64,000 bases of DNA from TWA4 sp034086685 (GTDB taxonomy: Bacteria > Bacillota > Clostridia > Lachnospirales > Lachnospiraceae). The DNA lies in NCBI GenBank assembly GCA_034086685.1, contig JAXDZY010000042.1, positions 36,662 through 100,661 of the forward strand. Reading direction: 5' to 3'. The notes under the pieces were generated by a model. The model did no database searches, had not been told where the DNA came from, and saw only the letters and a list, made by a program, of their open reading frames with translations. Shown piece after piece: positions 50,380 to 59,302 of this stretch. The position numbers and the translations under genes were made by a program. Every line of letters starts with the position of its first letter. Positions within the stretch are counted from its first letter, which is position 1.

Positions 50380-51324
50380 ATGGATAATAAGAAAGTACTG
50401 ACAGTATTTCCCGTAAATGAAACGCAGCGTCTGCGTCTGGAACAGGCGGCACCGGAGTATGAATTTGTTTATAAAAAAAGTCAGGATGTGACAGAAACAG
50501 ATCTGAAAGAGACTTCTGTTATCCTGGGCAATGTGAATCCTGAATTGCTTCGGAATGCAGAGAAGCTGGAGTGGCTGCAGTTAAACAGTGCGGGATACGA
50601 TAATTATGTCGGGGAAGGAATTCCGGGAGAAAAGGTTCTGCTGACCAATGCCACGGGTGCTTATGGTCCTGCGGTTTCCGAACACATGCTTGCCATGGTT
50701 CTGGCTCTCCAGAAACATCTTCACACTTATGCACAGAATATGATTGCCTGCAGCTGGGCGGATGCAGGCTCTGTTACTTCTATCGAAGGTGCCCGTACAC
50801 TGGTGCTGGGTCTTGGGGATATCGGGCAGGCCTTCTGCAGGAAGATGAAGGTTCTGGGCAGTCATGTAACAGGAATCCGCAGAAATGTCAGTCAGAAGCC
50901 TGATTGTGTTGATGAAATATACTCCCTTGATCAACTGGAAGAGCTTTTGCCCCGGATGGATATTGTGGCGGTGATTCTTCCCGGTTCACAGGAAAATTAC
51001 CACCTGTTTGGAGAGGCACAGTTTGGGAAAATGAAGCCGGGCAGTATTTTCATCAATGCGGGACGGGGCAGTCTGGTGGATGAAAATGCGCTGTTTTGTG
51101 CACTGGAGCAGGGTACTGTGGGGTGCGCAGGGCTTGATGTGACAGATCCGGAGCCGCTGCCTGCAGACAGTCCGCTGTGGGGCAGAAAGGATGTGCTGAT
51201 TACTCCTCATGTGGCAGGAGGATTTCATCTTCAGAAAACACTGGATCTGATTGCGGAAATTGCCATTGACAATATGGCTCGCTTTCAGCAGGGGAAGGAA
51301 CTGAAAAATCTGGTGAGAAGGTAG
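50380..51324 (+). CDS. D-2-hydroxyacid dehydrogenase (NAD-dependent)
   Basis: A 314-residue dehydrogenase. NAD loop L-G-L-G-D-I-G-Q, catalytic Arg in I-N-A-G-R-G-S-L-V-D, Glu in the L-D-V-T-D-P-E-P-L segment, and His in L-I-T-P-H-V-A-G. The family reduces 2-keto acids to D-2-hydroxyacids. Within a hexarate locus a glyoxylate/hydroxypyruvate reductase-like role on tartronate-semialdehyde-derived compounds is plausible but unproven. ATG 50380 follows CGGAGG; 82 bp separate it from the regulator gene downstream. Confidence 0.88.
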   Translation: MDNKKVLTVFPVNETQRLRLEQAAPEYEFVYKKSQDVTETDLKETSVILGNVNPELLRNAEKLEWLQLNSAGYDNYVGEGIPGEKVLLTNATGAYGPAVSEHMLAMVLALQKHLHTYAQNMIACSWADAGSVTSIEGARTLVLGLGDIGQAFCRKMKVLGSHVTGIRRNVSQKPDCVDEIYSLDQLEELLPRMDIVAVILPGSQENYHLFGEAQFGKMKPGSIFINAGRGSLVDENALFCALEQGTVGCAGLDVTDPEPLPADSPLWGRKDVLITPHVAGGFHLQKTLDLIAEIAIDNMARFQQGKELKNLVRR

Positions 51325-51406
51325 AAACCGGTAAGACAGAAAACAGAAAGCGAAATAACAAAAGTAAAGTATGCAGAAAACGCTGACTGGAAAAGGAGGT
51401 TTTCAT

Positions 51407-53332
51407 ATGGCTAAAATCGCGTTGCTGCTTCCCAGAGAATCCATGCTTCTGCAGGCACAGAAGGTGCTGGAAGAGCAGCCGCAACTGAAAAAGGATATTG
51501 TGGAGATGAAGGTCATCAAGACAGAGGAAGCAGTGGAGGAAGCCAGAAGGGTTATTGATGCAGGAGCGCATATTATCGTTGCCCGGGGACTTCAGGCAGA
51601 GATTCTGAAAAAATATACAAAGGTTCCTGTAGTAGATATTGTCATCACGACTCAGGAAGTGGGACTGATGATCCGGAAAGCGCAGGACATTGTTAAGAAA
51701 CCGGATCCTCATATTTCCATGGTGACTCTGAAAAATTCCGTGGCTGACACTACTTATATTGATGAGCTGTTTCAGGTGCGCTTCCGCTCCTATTGCGCAG
51801 AAAATATTGAGGAACTGGAACAGAAGGTAAAGCAGGCGGTCGAAGAAGGGGCGGATATCATTATCGGCGGTGATAAGGCGGCGCGGATTGTGAGCCAGTA
51901 CAACATACCCTCCATATTTTCCGTATCTACAGAGGATTCTATCCGCAATGCTCTGAAAATTGCGGAAAAGATGAGCTACACCGCCGATGTGGAGCGGGAA
52001 TACCATGCCCAGATGGAAACGATTCTTGATACGGCATTTAATGGGGTAATCAAGATTGATAAAGAACATCGGGTTCTGATCATCAACCGTATGATGGAAG
52101 AACTGCTGCAGAAAAATGCAGAGGAAGTAACAGGAAAGCTGCTGGAGGAGATTCTTCTGCTGGAAGATGATTACATTGACCGGGTGTTGTCCGGCAGAGA
52201 GGAATCCTGTCTGACTTCTGCCAGGGTAAAGGATACCCCGGTGATGCTTATGATCGCCCCTCTGACATATGAGGAGAACATTACAGGAGCCATCGTTTCC
52301 TGCCGCAAGCTGAAGAATATTCTGAATCCCAGAACACAGACTGTGCAGGAGATGTATCTCAGCGGTTATATAGCAAAAGGAGATTTTGACCGGTTTTACA
52401 GTAAAGATAAAGGCATGCGGCAGGTAATTGAACTTGCTAAAAAATATGCACTTTCCCGTTTTCCGGTATTGATTTACGGAGAAGATGAAGCGGAAACAGG
52501 TCTGTTTGCCCAGAGTATTCACAATAACAGTCTGCGCAAAAAATCCCCCTTTGTATCGGTGAACTGCGCCCATCTGAGCGGCGAACAGCAGATGAAGGTA
52601 CTGTTTGGTGATCCCGATGCCAGGGAAAAAAGTGCCAGAACCGGAATCCTGGGGACTGCCGGATACGGTACGATTTTTATCCGTGAGATAGATAAAATGG
52701 GAATGCTGTGCCAGTATCAGATCTTTAAAATGATAAGCAGCAGCGGTTTTCTTTTGAGTGATACGGACCGGACTCCGAGATATGATGTGCGCCTGATTGC
52801 GTCGGCAGCGCAGAATCTGGATATTCTGGTAAGAGAAGGAAGATTCAGGGAGGATCTGTATTATGCTATCAGCGCCCTGTCTCTTCAGGTACCTCCTTTG
52901 CGAAAACGCCCCAGAGATATTGAATATCTGGTAAAGCAGTATCTGGCAAACTTTAAAGAAAGCTATTCCCGGTATCTGGTGATTACGGAAGGAGCCATAC
53001 AGAAACTGAAAGAGTATACATGGGAAGGCGGCGTAACTCAGCTGGAAGCTTTCTGTGAGCGCTTGTTTCTCACAGCTTCCAGAAAAAATGTGGATGAGGC
53101 GGCGGTGAGCGTGCTTCTGGAGGAACTGTATCCTGAACGCCGGGTGATGAACGATGAGGAACGGGTGGTGATCTACCGGCAGCCGGAAGCGGAGAAACTT
53201 CTTGAGATTTTGAAAAAACATGGGGGGAATCGGGGGAAAGCAGCGCAGGAACTTGGAATCAGCACAACTACGCTCTGGCGGCGTATGAAAAAATACGGAA
53301 TTACCGGCGGGAAGGAAGAAAAGCAGGGATAA
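51407..53332 (+). CDS. PrpR-N/PAS/AAA+/Fis regulator with degenerate sigma-54 activator domain
   Basis: A 641-residue regulator preceded by AAAGGAGGT. Residues ~1-180 are a PrpR-type sensor domain (A-H-I-I-V-A-R-G, I-I-I-G-G-D-K-A-A), ~195-300 a PAS domain (I-L-D-T-A-F-N-G-V-I-K-I-D), ~340-560 an AAA+ domain and the end is a Fis-type helix (G-N-R-G-K-A-A-Q-E-L-G-I-S-T-T-T-L-W-R-R). The AAA+ Walker A loop reads G-E-D-E-A-E-T-G, lacking the GK(T/S), and the GAFTGA loop that touches sigma-54 is replaced by A-R-E-K-S-A-R-T-G-I. It is therefore unlikely to be an ATP-driven sigma-54 activator. Probably controls the neighbouring garR-garK genes. Confidence 0.88.
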   Translation: MAKIALLLPRESMLLQAQKVLEEQPQLKKDIVEMKVIKTEEAVEEARRVIDAGAHIIVARGLQAEILKKYTKVPVVDIVITTQEVGLMIRKAQDIVKKPDPHISMVTLKNSVADTTYIDELFQVRFRSYCAENIEELEQKVKQAVEEGADIIIGGDKAARIVSQYNIPSIFSVSTEDSIRNALKIAEKMSYTADVEREYHAQMETILDTAFNGVIKIDKEHRVLIINRMMEELLQKNAEEVTGKLLEEILLLEDDYIDRVLSGREESCLTSARVKDTPVMLMIAPLTYEENITGAIVSCRKLKNILNPRTQTVQEMYLSGYIAKGDFDRFYSKDKGMRQVIELAKKYALSRFPVLIYGEDEAETGLFAQSIHNNSLRKKSPFVSVNCAHLSGEQQMKVLFGDPDAREKSARTGILGTAGYGTIFIREIDKMGMLCQYQIFKMISSSGFLLSDTDRTPRYDVRLIASAAQNLDILVREGRFREDLYYAISALSLQVPPLRKRPRDIEYLVKQYLANFKESYSRYLVITEGAIQKLKEYTWEGGVTQLEAFCERLFLTASRKNVDEAAVSVLLEELYPERRVMNDEERVVIYRQPEAEKLLEILKKHGGNRGKAAQELGISTTTLWRRMKKYGITGGKEEKQG

Positions 53333-53393
53333 ACAGAAAAAATGAATGATTTTCAGGCAGCATGTATTTCATCGCATGAATCGTAATGAAATA

Positions 53394-53438
53394 AAAAAGG
53401 CGATAATATTTCAAAATATGAAATATTATCGCCTTTTT
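53394..53438. terminator. Perfect bidirectional palindrome after the regulator
   Basis: A 19-bp perfect stem: AAAAAGGCGATAATATTTC (53394-53412) and GAAATATTATCGCCTTTTT (53420-53438) with a 7-nt loop. Poly-A before and poly-T after give a terminator on either strand. It separates the regulator from garR. Confidence 0.88.
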
Positions 53439-53562
53439 GAAGTTTTTCTCTTTTTTTCGGACATAAAGTCAATAGTAAAAAAAGGGGTCTGAGAATATAA
53501 TGAGGACACAACAAAACAATTGAACTCTGAAATAAAAACATATTCTGAAAGGAAGGTACAAA

Positions 53563-54447
53563 ATGAAAGTTGGATTTATTGGATTAGGAATTATGGGACG
53601 CCCTATGAGTAAGAATCTGGTTAAGGCAGGCTACGATGTTGTAGTATATGATTTCAACCAGTCTGCAATCGATGACCTGGTTTCCTGCGGTGCATCATCA
53701 GCAGCAAGCGGCAGGGAAGTAGCTGCTCAGTGTGAAGTTGTGATTACCATGGTTCCCAACTCACCTCATGTAAGAGCTGCCGTACTCGGACCCAACGGTG
53801 TAGCAGAAGGTGCAAAGGAAGGTACTGTACTGATTGACATGAGTTCCATCGACCCCACTGAAAGTAAGGCAATCGGCGCTGAACTGGCCAAAATGGGTAT
53901 TGAAATGCTGGATGCTCCCGTATCCGGCGGAGAACCCAAAGCCATCGACGGAACCCTGTCCGTTATGGTTGGCGGCAAAAAGGAATTATTTGACAAATAC
54001 TATGACATGCTGATGGTTATGGCTGGCTCGGTTGTATATGTTGGAGATCTGGGCGCAGGCAACATTGCAAAGCTGGCAAACCAGATCATTGTGGCTGTTA
54101 ATATTGCAGCAGTATCTGAAGCAATGACTCTGGCGAAAAAAGCAGGTGCAGATCCTCAGCTGGTGTATCAGGCAATCCGCGGCGGTCTTGCCGGTTCCAC
54201 AGTTATGGATGCAAAGATGCCCATGATCCTGGACAGAAACTTCAAACCCGGATTCAGAATCGAACTGCATATCAAAGACCTGAACAATGCATTAAACGCA
54301 GGCCATGCGGTAAGTTCACCTCTGCCTTTAACAGGTCAGTTGATGGAAATCATGCAGGGCTTAAAGGCTGATGGTTTTGAAAAAGAAGACCATTCCAGCA
54401 TCGTTAAGTATTACGAAAAGATTGCCAACACAACTGTTGAATCATAA
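53563..54447 (+). CDS. garR: Tartronate semialdehyde reductase (2-hydroxy-3-oxopropionate reductase)
   Basis: A 294-residue beta-hydroxyacid dehydrogenase. NAD loop G-F-I-G-L-G-I-M-G-R-P-M, substrate segment D-A-P-V-S-G-G-E-P, catalytic Lys in G-A-G-N-I-A-K-L-A-N-Q, and L-H-I-K-D-L-N-N-A-L. It reduces tartronate semialdehyde to D-glycerate. It leads the garR, dapA-family, garK block (gaps of 18 and 88 bp). GGAAGG precedes the ATG. Codon use is biased like a well-expressed gene. Confidence 0.94.
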   Translation: MKVGFIGLGIMGRPMSKNLVKAGYDVVVYDFNQSAIDDLVSCGASSAASGREVAAQCEVVITMVPNSPHVRAAVLGPNGVAEGAKEGTVLIDMSSIDPTESKAIGAELAKMGIEMLDAPVSGGEPKAIDGTLSVMVGGKKELFDKYYDMLMVMAGSVVYVGDLGAGNIAKLANQIIVAVNIAAVSEAMTLAKKAGADPQLVYQAIRGGLAGSTVMDAKMPMILDRNFKPGFRIELHIKDLNNALNAGHAVSSPLPLTGQLMEIMQGLKADGFEKEDHSSIVKYYEKIANTTVES

Positions 54448-54465
54448 TTTCAAGAGGAAAAGAAT

Positions 54466-55362
54466 ATGAATACAGATTTGATTAAAGGCATTGTGGTACC
54501 GATTCTCACTCCCATTGATGAAAATGAGATGGTAAATGAAGCAAAGATGCGCAAACAGGTGGATTTCGTGATCGAAGGCGGTGTATCCGGAATTCTGGCA
54601 TTTGGTTCCAATGGTGAATTTTACATGCTGGAAGAAGAGGAAATGGAACGTGCACTGAAGATCATGGTTGATCAGGCAGCAGGCCGTGTACCGGTTTATT
54701 TCGGAATCGGTGCCATCAGCACTAAAAAATGCTGCAGGCTGGCGAAAATGGCAGTGGCAAACGGTGCATTTGGAATTTCCGTACTGCAGCCCATGTTCCT
54801 GAAACCCACAGAGGATGAACTGTATACCCATTTCAGAACCATAGCGGAATCTGTACCGGAAACTCCCATGCTTCTGTATAATAATCCCGGCAGAGTGGGA
54901 TATACTTTATCGGCAAATCTGGTGGAAAAACTGGCCGGAGAAGTGGATAATATTGTGGGCATGAAAGATACCAGCGGTGACATCACCCAGACCGGAGAAT
55001 TTATCAGAAGAACCCGGGATACAGGCTTTAAAGTATTTGGCGGGAAGGATACTCTGCTGTACGCTTCCATGTGCCACGGCGCAGTGGGCGGCGTATGCAC
55101 CACTGCCAACATTATGCCGGAGCTGGTGGTTGATATTTATAATAAATTTGCGGCAGGGGATATGGAAGGCTCCCTGGAAGCACAGTATAAACTGAATCCT
55201 GTCAGACTGTCCATGGATGGTGCAAGTTTCCCTGTGGCAACCAAAGATATGGCAAATCTTCGAGGTCTGAATGTGGGGGCTCCTTATACACCGAATAAAC
55301 TGACCGAAGGTCCTGCGCTGGAAAAAATGCGTGTGGAAATGACAAAAGCAGGTCTTCTTTAA
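54466..55362 (+). CDS. DapA-family aldolase, probable 5-keto-4-deoxyglucarate aldolase
   Basis: A 298-residue class I aldolase/dehydratase of the DHDPS family. G-S-N-G-E-F-Y-M-L is the substrate loop, L-L-Y-N-N-P holds the catalytic Tyr and I-V-G-M-K-D-T-S-G-D holds the Schiff-base Lys. Relatives include dihydrodipicolinate synthase, N-acetylneuraminate lyase and 5-keto-4-deoxyglucarate dehydratase. Sitting between tartronate semialdehyde reductase and glycerate kinase, with no GarL-type class II aldolase and no ketoglutarate semialdehyde dehydrogenase in view, it most likely splits 5-keto-4-deoxyglucarate to pyruvate and tartronate semialdehyde. The family is sure; the reaction is inferred. 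Confidence 0.85.
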   Translation: MNTDLIKGIVVPILTPIDENEMVNEAKMRKQVDFVIEGGVSGILAFGSNGEFYMLEEEEMERALKIMVDQAAGRVPVYFGIGAISTKKCCRLAKMAVANGAFGISVLQPMFLKPTEDELYTHFRTIAESVPETPMLLYNNPGRVGYTLSANLVEKLAGEVDNIVGMKDTSGDITQTGEFIRRTRDTGFKVFGGKDTLLYASMCHGAVGGVCTTANIMPELVVDIYNKFAAGDMEGSLEAQYKLNPVRLSMDGASFPVATKDMANLRGLNVGAPYTPNKLTEGPALEKMRVEMTKAGLL

Positions 55363-55450
55363 AAGATTGTAAAAAGTATTGCCGGTGACCGCCGATTCAG
55401 GGATAATAGACTTGAAAAGGCGGAAGCCGGAACACAGGAGGACAGGCATT

Positions 55451-56584
55451 ATGAAGTTTTTATTTGCTTCGGATTCATTTAAAGGATCATTAACTTCACA
55501 GCAGATTACGGACATGCTGGCTGCGGCTGCGAAGAAGCATTTTCCCGGCTGTGAAACAGCGGGACTTCCCATTGCGGATGGCGGCGAGGGTACTGTGGAA
55601 GCAGTGATTGCTGCAGTAAAAGGAAGTATGGAAACAGTTGACGTTCATGGCCCTCTCATGGAAATGGAAACTGCTTCTTATGGAAAAGTAAATGACCGGT
55701 CGGCTATTATTGAAATGGCGGCGGCCTCGGGTCTTCCCATGGTACCTTCGGATAAAAGAAATCCCATGAAAACCACATCCATCGGTACAGGTGAGCTGAT
55801 TCGTGATGCTCTGGATAAAGGGTATCGGGAGATCTCCATTGCCATCGGCGGAAGTGCTACCAATGATGGCGGAATGGGTGCCATGACAGCACTTGGCGTT
55901 CGTTTTCTGGATAAGGAAGGAAATGAGCTTTCCGGTGCAGGGGAGGATCTGATAAAAGTAGCTTTCATCGACATGAGAGGAATTCATCCGGCTGTCGCAG
56001 AAACATCCTTTACGGTTATGTGCGATGTAAATAATCCTCTGACCGGTGAACATGGTGCCACTTATACGTTCGGTATGCAGAAAGGCGCCGATGAGGAAAA
56101 ACTGAAACTGCTGGAAGCAGGGATGAAAAATTATGCAGAAGTAATCCGCAGACAGCTGGGTATTGATGCAGACCGGATTCCCGGAGCAGGTGCAGCAGGC
56201 GGTCTGGGAGCTGCTTTGAAAGTATTCCTTCATGCAAATCTGAAATCAGGAATCGAAACGGTACTGGATCTGATTGATTTTAATTCTCATCTGGAAGGGA
56301 CAGACCTGGTCATTACCGGGGAAGGGCGCATGGACTGGCAGTCCGCGTTCGGCAAGGTGCCCAGCGGAGTCGGCCTCAGATGCAAAGCCAAAAATGTTCC
56401 CGTCATTGCCATTGTAGGAGGCATGGGAAAAGGCGCGCAGGATCTGTATGAATACGGAATCAGCAGCATCATGTCTACAGTGAATGGACCCATGAGTGTG
56501 GAAGAAGCCATGGGACGTGCAGAAGAACTGTACGCAGATACGGCGGACCGTCTGTTCCGCATTCTGAAAACAGGCATCCGATAG
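55451..56584 (+). CDS. garK: Glycerate 2-kinase (GarK/GlxK family)
   Basis: A 377-residue glycerate kinase: F-K-G-S-L-T-S, P-I-A-D-G-G-E-G-T-V, G-G-S-A-T-N-D-G-G, G-A-A-G-G-L-G-A and V-I-T-G-E-G-R-M-D-W-Q-S are all type-I glycerate kinase hallmarks. It makes 2-phosphoglycerate from D-glycerate, sending the hexarate carbon into glycolysis. ATG 55451 follows CAGGAGG; the in-frame open region from 55379 is not needed. Last gene of the garR block. Confidence 0.95.
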   Translation: MKFLFASDSFKGSLTSQQITDMLAAAAKKHFPGCETAGLPIADGGEGTVEAVIAAVKGSMETVDVHGPLMEMETASYGKVNDRSAIIEMAAASGLPMVPSDKRNPMKTTSIGTGELIRDALDKGYREISIAIGGSATNDGGMGAMTALGVRFLDKEGNELSGAGEDLIKVAFIDMRGIHPAVAETSFTVMCDVNNPLTGEHGATYTFGMQKGADEEKLKLLEAGMKNYAEVIRRQLGIDADRIPGAGAAGGLGAALKVFLHANLKSGIETVLDLIDFNSHLEGTDLVITGEGRMDWQSAFGKVPSGVGLRCKAKNVPVIAIVGGMGKGAQDLYEYGISSIMSTVNGPMSVEEAMGRAEELYADTADRLFRILKTGIR

Positions 56585-56672
56585 AATGTTTAAACTGCCA
56601 TTTTAACATTATAGAAAAAGTTCTCCGGAATCTCCCGCATCAAACTGAAATCCTCCGGGGAACATGAAAAGG

Positions 56673-56712
56673 AAAGCCGGACAGGTATGTACCCAGTACC
56701 TGTCCGGCTTTT
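56673..56712. terminator. Terminator between garK and the convergent LysR gene
   Basis: AAAGCCGGACAGGTA and TACCTGTCCGGCTTT form a perfect 15-bp stem followed by a T-run. It should end the garR-garK transcript, and possibly the LysR transcript on the other strand (A-run on the 5' side). Confidence 0.88.
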
Positions 56713-56764
56713 GTGTGCGCGCCCGCCGGGCACACGTTCTTATGATTTTCGTTTCTTCTCTGCC

Positions 56765-57688
56765 TTACAGCATCTGCTCATCTTCTGTATTGCGAAACAT
56801 GGGATGCTCTTTGATCAGTTTCATAAAATGATGATCAATTTCCGAAAATATGCTGTTTTTCCGGTGGGCGATGATGTTGTAGCGGAAAACGGGAGGGTCC
56901 ATGTGATAGTAATCAATCCCGGTGGTTTTATGGGAATAGGAGATGGGAATGAAAGATACTCCCATGTTTCTGGAAACAAGGCTTTGCATGACCGAGTTAC
57001 TGTTAATCTCACAGCAGCTTAGGGGTGCAAAATGGTACCGGTGGAAAATCTGGTCTATGACAGTGCGCAATGTGGAGCCTTCATCGGAAAGTACGAAGCT
57101 TTCGTTTTGAAAAACAGAGGTGATTTCCTCAAGAGAGATTACCTGGCCGGGTTTGAAATTGCCGGCCAGATGGTGCATTTGGGGGATAGCGAAAAGAATT
57201 TCTTCCTTTCTCAGCAGTTCATGCTCATAAGGAAATTCCTCAAGGTTTGTGGCAGCCATGACGGCAAGATCCAGTTTTCCGCTGTTCAGCAGATGCACCA
57301 TGGAATCATATTTATTCTGATAAATTTTTATTGTGATGTGGGGATAAGCCTCCTGAAATACAGGAAGGATGTCCGTCAGCACATCGAGAGCCCACTGGGA
57401 AGAAATTCCCACGCGGATCTGACCGGTCTGACTGAGCGTTGCAATATTCCGGTAAAGCTGTTTCTGGATATGAATGACGTTTCTGGCGGCTTCGATATAC
57501 AGCTCACCGGCAGGCGTTGGAAGCAGCTCGTTTTTGGTGCGGATAAACAGAGGAGTTTCAAGTTCCGCTTCCAGTCTGGACAGGTACTGGCTCAGGGAAG
57601 GCTGGGATACGAACAGGGCATTGGCAGCTTTGGTGATGCTTTTCTGGTTTGCCATCTCCAGAATATAATTCAGGTATTTGACGTCCAT
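56765..57688 (-). CDS. LysR-family regulator of the glucarate genes
   Basis: A 307-residue LysR protein: winged helix (L-N-Y-I-L-E-M-A-N-Q-K-S-I-T-K-A-A, S-Q-P-S-L-S-Q-Y-L) and effector domain (Q-I-R-V-G-I-S-S-Q-W onward). It is divergent from glucarate dehydratase, and a perfect dyad CATAATT-N3-AATTATG lies just upstream of its start. It probably senses glucarate or a related acid and regulates gudD-gntP. Ribosome-binding site GGAGGTTTACAT precedes the ATG on the minus strand. Confidence 0.9.
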   Translation of the reverse strand: MDVKYLNYILEMANQKSITKAANALFVSQPSLSQYLSRLEAELETPLFIRTKNELLPTPAGELYIEAARNVIHIQKQLYRNIATLSQTGQIRVGISSQWALDVLTDILPVFQEAYPHITIKIYQNKYDSMVHLLNSGKLDLAVMAATNLEEFPYEHELLRKEEILFAIPQMHHLAGNFKPGQVISLEEITSVFQNESFVLSDEGSTLRTVIDQIFHRYHFAPLSCCEINSNSVMQSLVSRNMGVSFIPISYSHKTTGIDYYHMDPPVFRYNIIAHRKNSIFSEIDHHFMKLIKEHPMFRNTEDEQML

Positions 57689-57709
57689 ATGTAAACCTCC
57701 GGTTTAAAA

Positions 57710-57726
57710 CATAATTAAAAATTATG
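57710..57726. promoter_or_regulatory. Candidate LysR operator between lysR and gudD
   Basis: CATAATT-N3-AATTATG is a perfect 7-bp inverted repeat with a T-N11-A core, placed 45-60 bp before the gudD promoter and just ahead of the LysR start. That is where an activating LysR site is expected. Confidence 0.6.
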
Positions 57727-57747
57727 GATATGATTAATACTGGATAT

Positions 57748-57776
57748 TTGCGTTTTCTATTATATGCAATTATAAT
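57748..57776 (+). promoter_or_regulatory. Promoter of gudD-gntP
   Basis: TTGCGT (57748-57753), a 17-bp spacer and consensus TATAAT (57771-57776) lie ~150 bp before gudD. The weaker -35 fits an activator-dependent promoter. Confidence 0.7.
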
Positions 57777-57924
57777 AAAAATACAAAGATAAGGCAACTA
57801 AAAAGTGCAAAAAGCACGGAAAAAAGTTTCCAAATCGATACAATTATTCTGCAGAAATGAAAAAGAGACCGGTTTCACCTGGAATATCATAAGTAAAAAT
57901 TATAATTTTAAAAGGAGATTTATT

Positions 57925-59253
57925 ATGACACCTGTTATTACAAAAATGGAAGTTTACCCTGTGGCAGGCAGAGATTGCATGGAATTGAATCTGAGCGGAG
58001 CACATGCGCCTTATTTTACGAGAAATGTGGTTATTTTAACAGACAGTACAGGTAATGTCGGCGTTGGTGAAGTACCTGGAGGAAAGAAAATCACAGCTGC
58101 ACTGGAGGAGTGCATCGATCTGGTGGTAGGTACCAGCATTGCTGAATATAAAAACACATTGATAAAAGTAAAGAAATTCCTTGACAGCAAAGGCGAAGAA
58201 GATGTACGCGGTGCACAGACATTTGACTTAAGAACCGGTGTGCATGTAATTACTGCAATTGAAGCTCCCTGCCTTGACCTGCTGGGTCAGTACCTGGAAG
58301 TTCCCGTAGCAGCCTTACTGGGCGACGGTCAGCATCACGACAGAGTAAGAATGCTTGGCTATCTGTTCTATGTGGGTGACAGAAATAAAACGGATCTGCC
58401 CTACGCATCCGAACCGGACAGCGATTGTACATGGTACCGCATCCGCCATGAAGAAGCCCTGACACCTGAAGCAATCGTGGAATTTGCAAAAGCTACCCAT
58501 GAGAAATATGGTTTTGAGGATTTCAAATTAAAAGGCGGTGTTCTGGAAGGAAAAGAAGAAATCAAAGCGATCAAGGCTCTGAAAGAGGCATTTCCAAAAG
58601 CAAGAATCACTTTGGACCCCAATGGTGGCTGGCTGTTAAAGGATGCTGTTGAACTTTGCAAAGACATGCACGGAATTCTTACATACTGCGAAGATCCCTG
58701 TGGTGCGGAAGGTGTTTACTCCGGTCGTGAAATCATGTCTGAGTTCCGCCGTGCAACCGGTCTTCCCACAGCAACCAACATGATTGCAACAGACTGGAGA
58801 CAGATGTGCCACTCTCTGGAATCTCAGGCAGTTGACATTATTCTGGCAGATCCTCATTTCTGGACCATGAACGGTTCTGTGCGCGTGGGTCAGATGTGTA
58901 ATGATTTCGGCTATATGTGGGGGTCTCACTCCAATAATCATTTTGACATTTCACTGGCCATGTTTACTCATACCGCAGCAGCAGTACCCGGTAAACTGAA
59001 TGCTATTGATACCCACTGGATCTGGCAGGAGGGTCTGGAACGGCTTACCAAAGAGCCTTTGCAGATTGTAGATGGCTGGGTTGAAATCCCCAAAAAACCC
59101 GGTCTCGGTATCGAAGTGGATATGGAACAGATCAAAAAAGCTCATCAGCTGTATCTGGATAACTGTCTGGGCGGAAGAGATGATGCCATCGGTATGCAGT
59201 ATCTGATTCCCGGCTGGAAATTTGATCCCAAGCGTCCCTGCCTGGTACGGTAA
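57925..59253 (+). CDS. gudD: Glucarate dehydratase
   Basis: A 442-residue enolase-superfamily dehydratase. F-K-L-K-G-G is the catalytic Lys-x-Lys strand, I-T-L-D-P-N-G-G-W and Y-C-E-D-P-C-G hold metal ligands, and W-G-S-H-S-N-N-H-F-D-I-S the catalytic His. It makes 5-keto-4-deoxyglucarate from D-glucarate. ATG 57925 follows AAAGGAG; the longer frame from 57805 is not supported. It is upstream of a GntP-family permease in the same operon and uses the downstream steps encoded at 53.5-56.6 kb. Confidence 0.95.
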   Translation: MTPVITKMEVYPVAGRDCMELNLSGAHAPYFTRNVVILTDSTGNVGVGEVPGGKKITAALEECIDLVVGTSIAEYKNTLIKVKKFLDSKGEEDVRGAQTFDLRTGVHVITAIEAPCLDLLGQYLEVPVAALLGDGQHHDRVRMLGYLFYVGDRNKTDLPYASEPDSDCTWYRIRHEEALTPEAIVEFAKATHEKYGFEDFKLKGGVLEGKEEIKAIKALKEAFPKARITLDPNGGWLLKDAVELCKDMHGILTYCEDPCGAEGVYSGREIMSEFRRATGLPTATNMIATDWRQMCHSLESQAVDIILADPHFWTMNGSVRVGQMCNDFGYMWGSHSNNHFDISLAMFTHTAAAVPGKLNAIDTHWIWQEGLERLTKEPLQIVDGWVEIPKKPGLGIEVDMEQIKKAHQLYLDNCLGGRDDAIGMQYLIPGWKFDPKRPCLVR

Positions 59254-59302
59254 ATTACAGTGAACAGAAACATGAGAAAAAATTGAAAGAAGGAGAAAAA
59301 AG

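Noticed and set aside
51200..53221. A 673-codon open frame on the minus strand opposite the NtrC-like regulator
   Set aside because: The plus-strand protein has clear PrpR, PAS, AAA+ and Fis parts; the antisense product is rich in H, F, L and C with no domain and no ribosome-binding site. Similar long antisense frames (34871-36226, 8262-9104, 11878-13023, 15311-16378) were dropped for the same reason.
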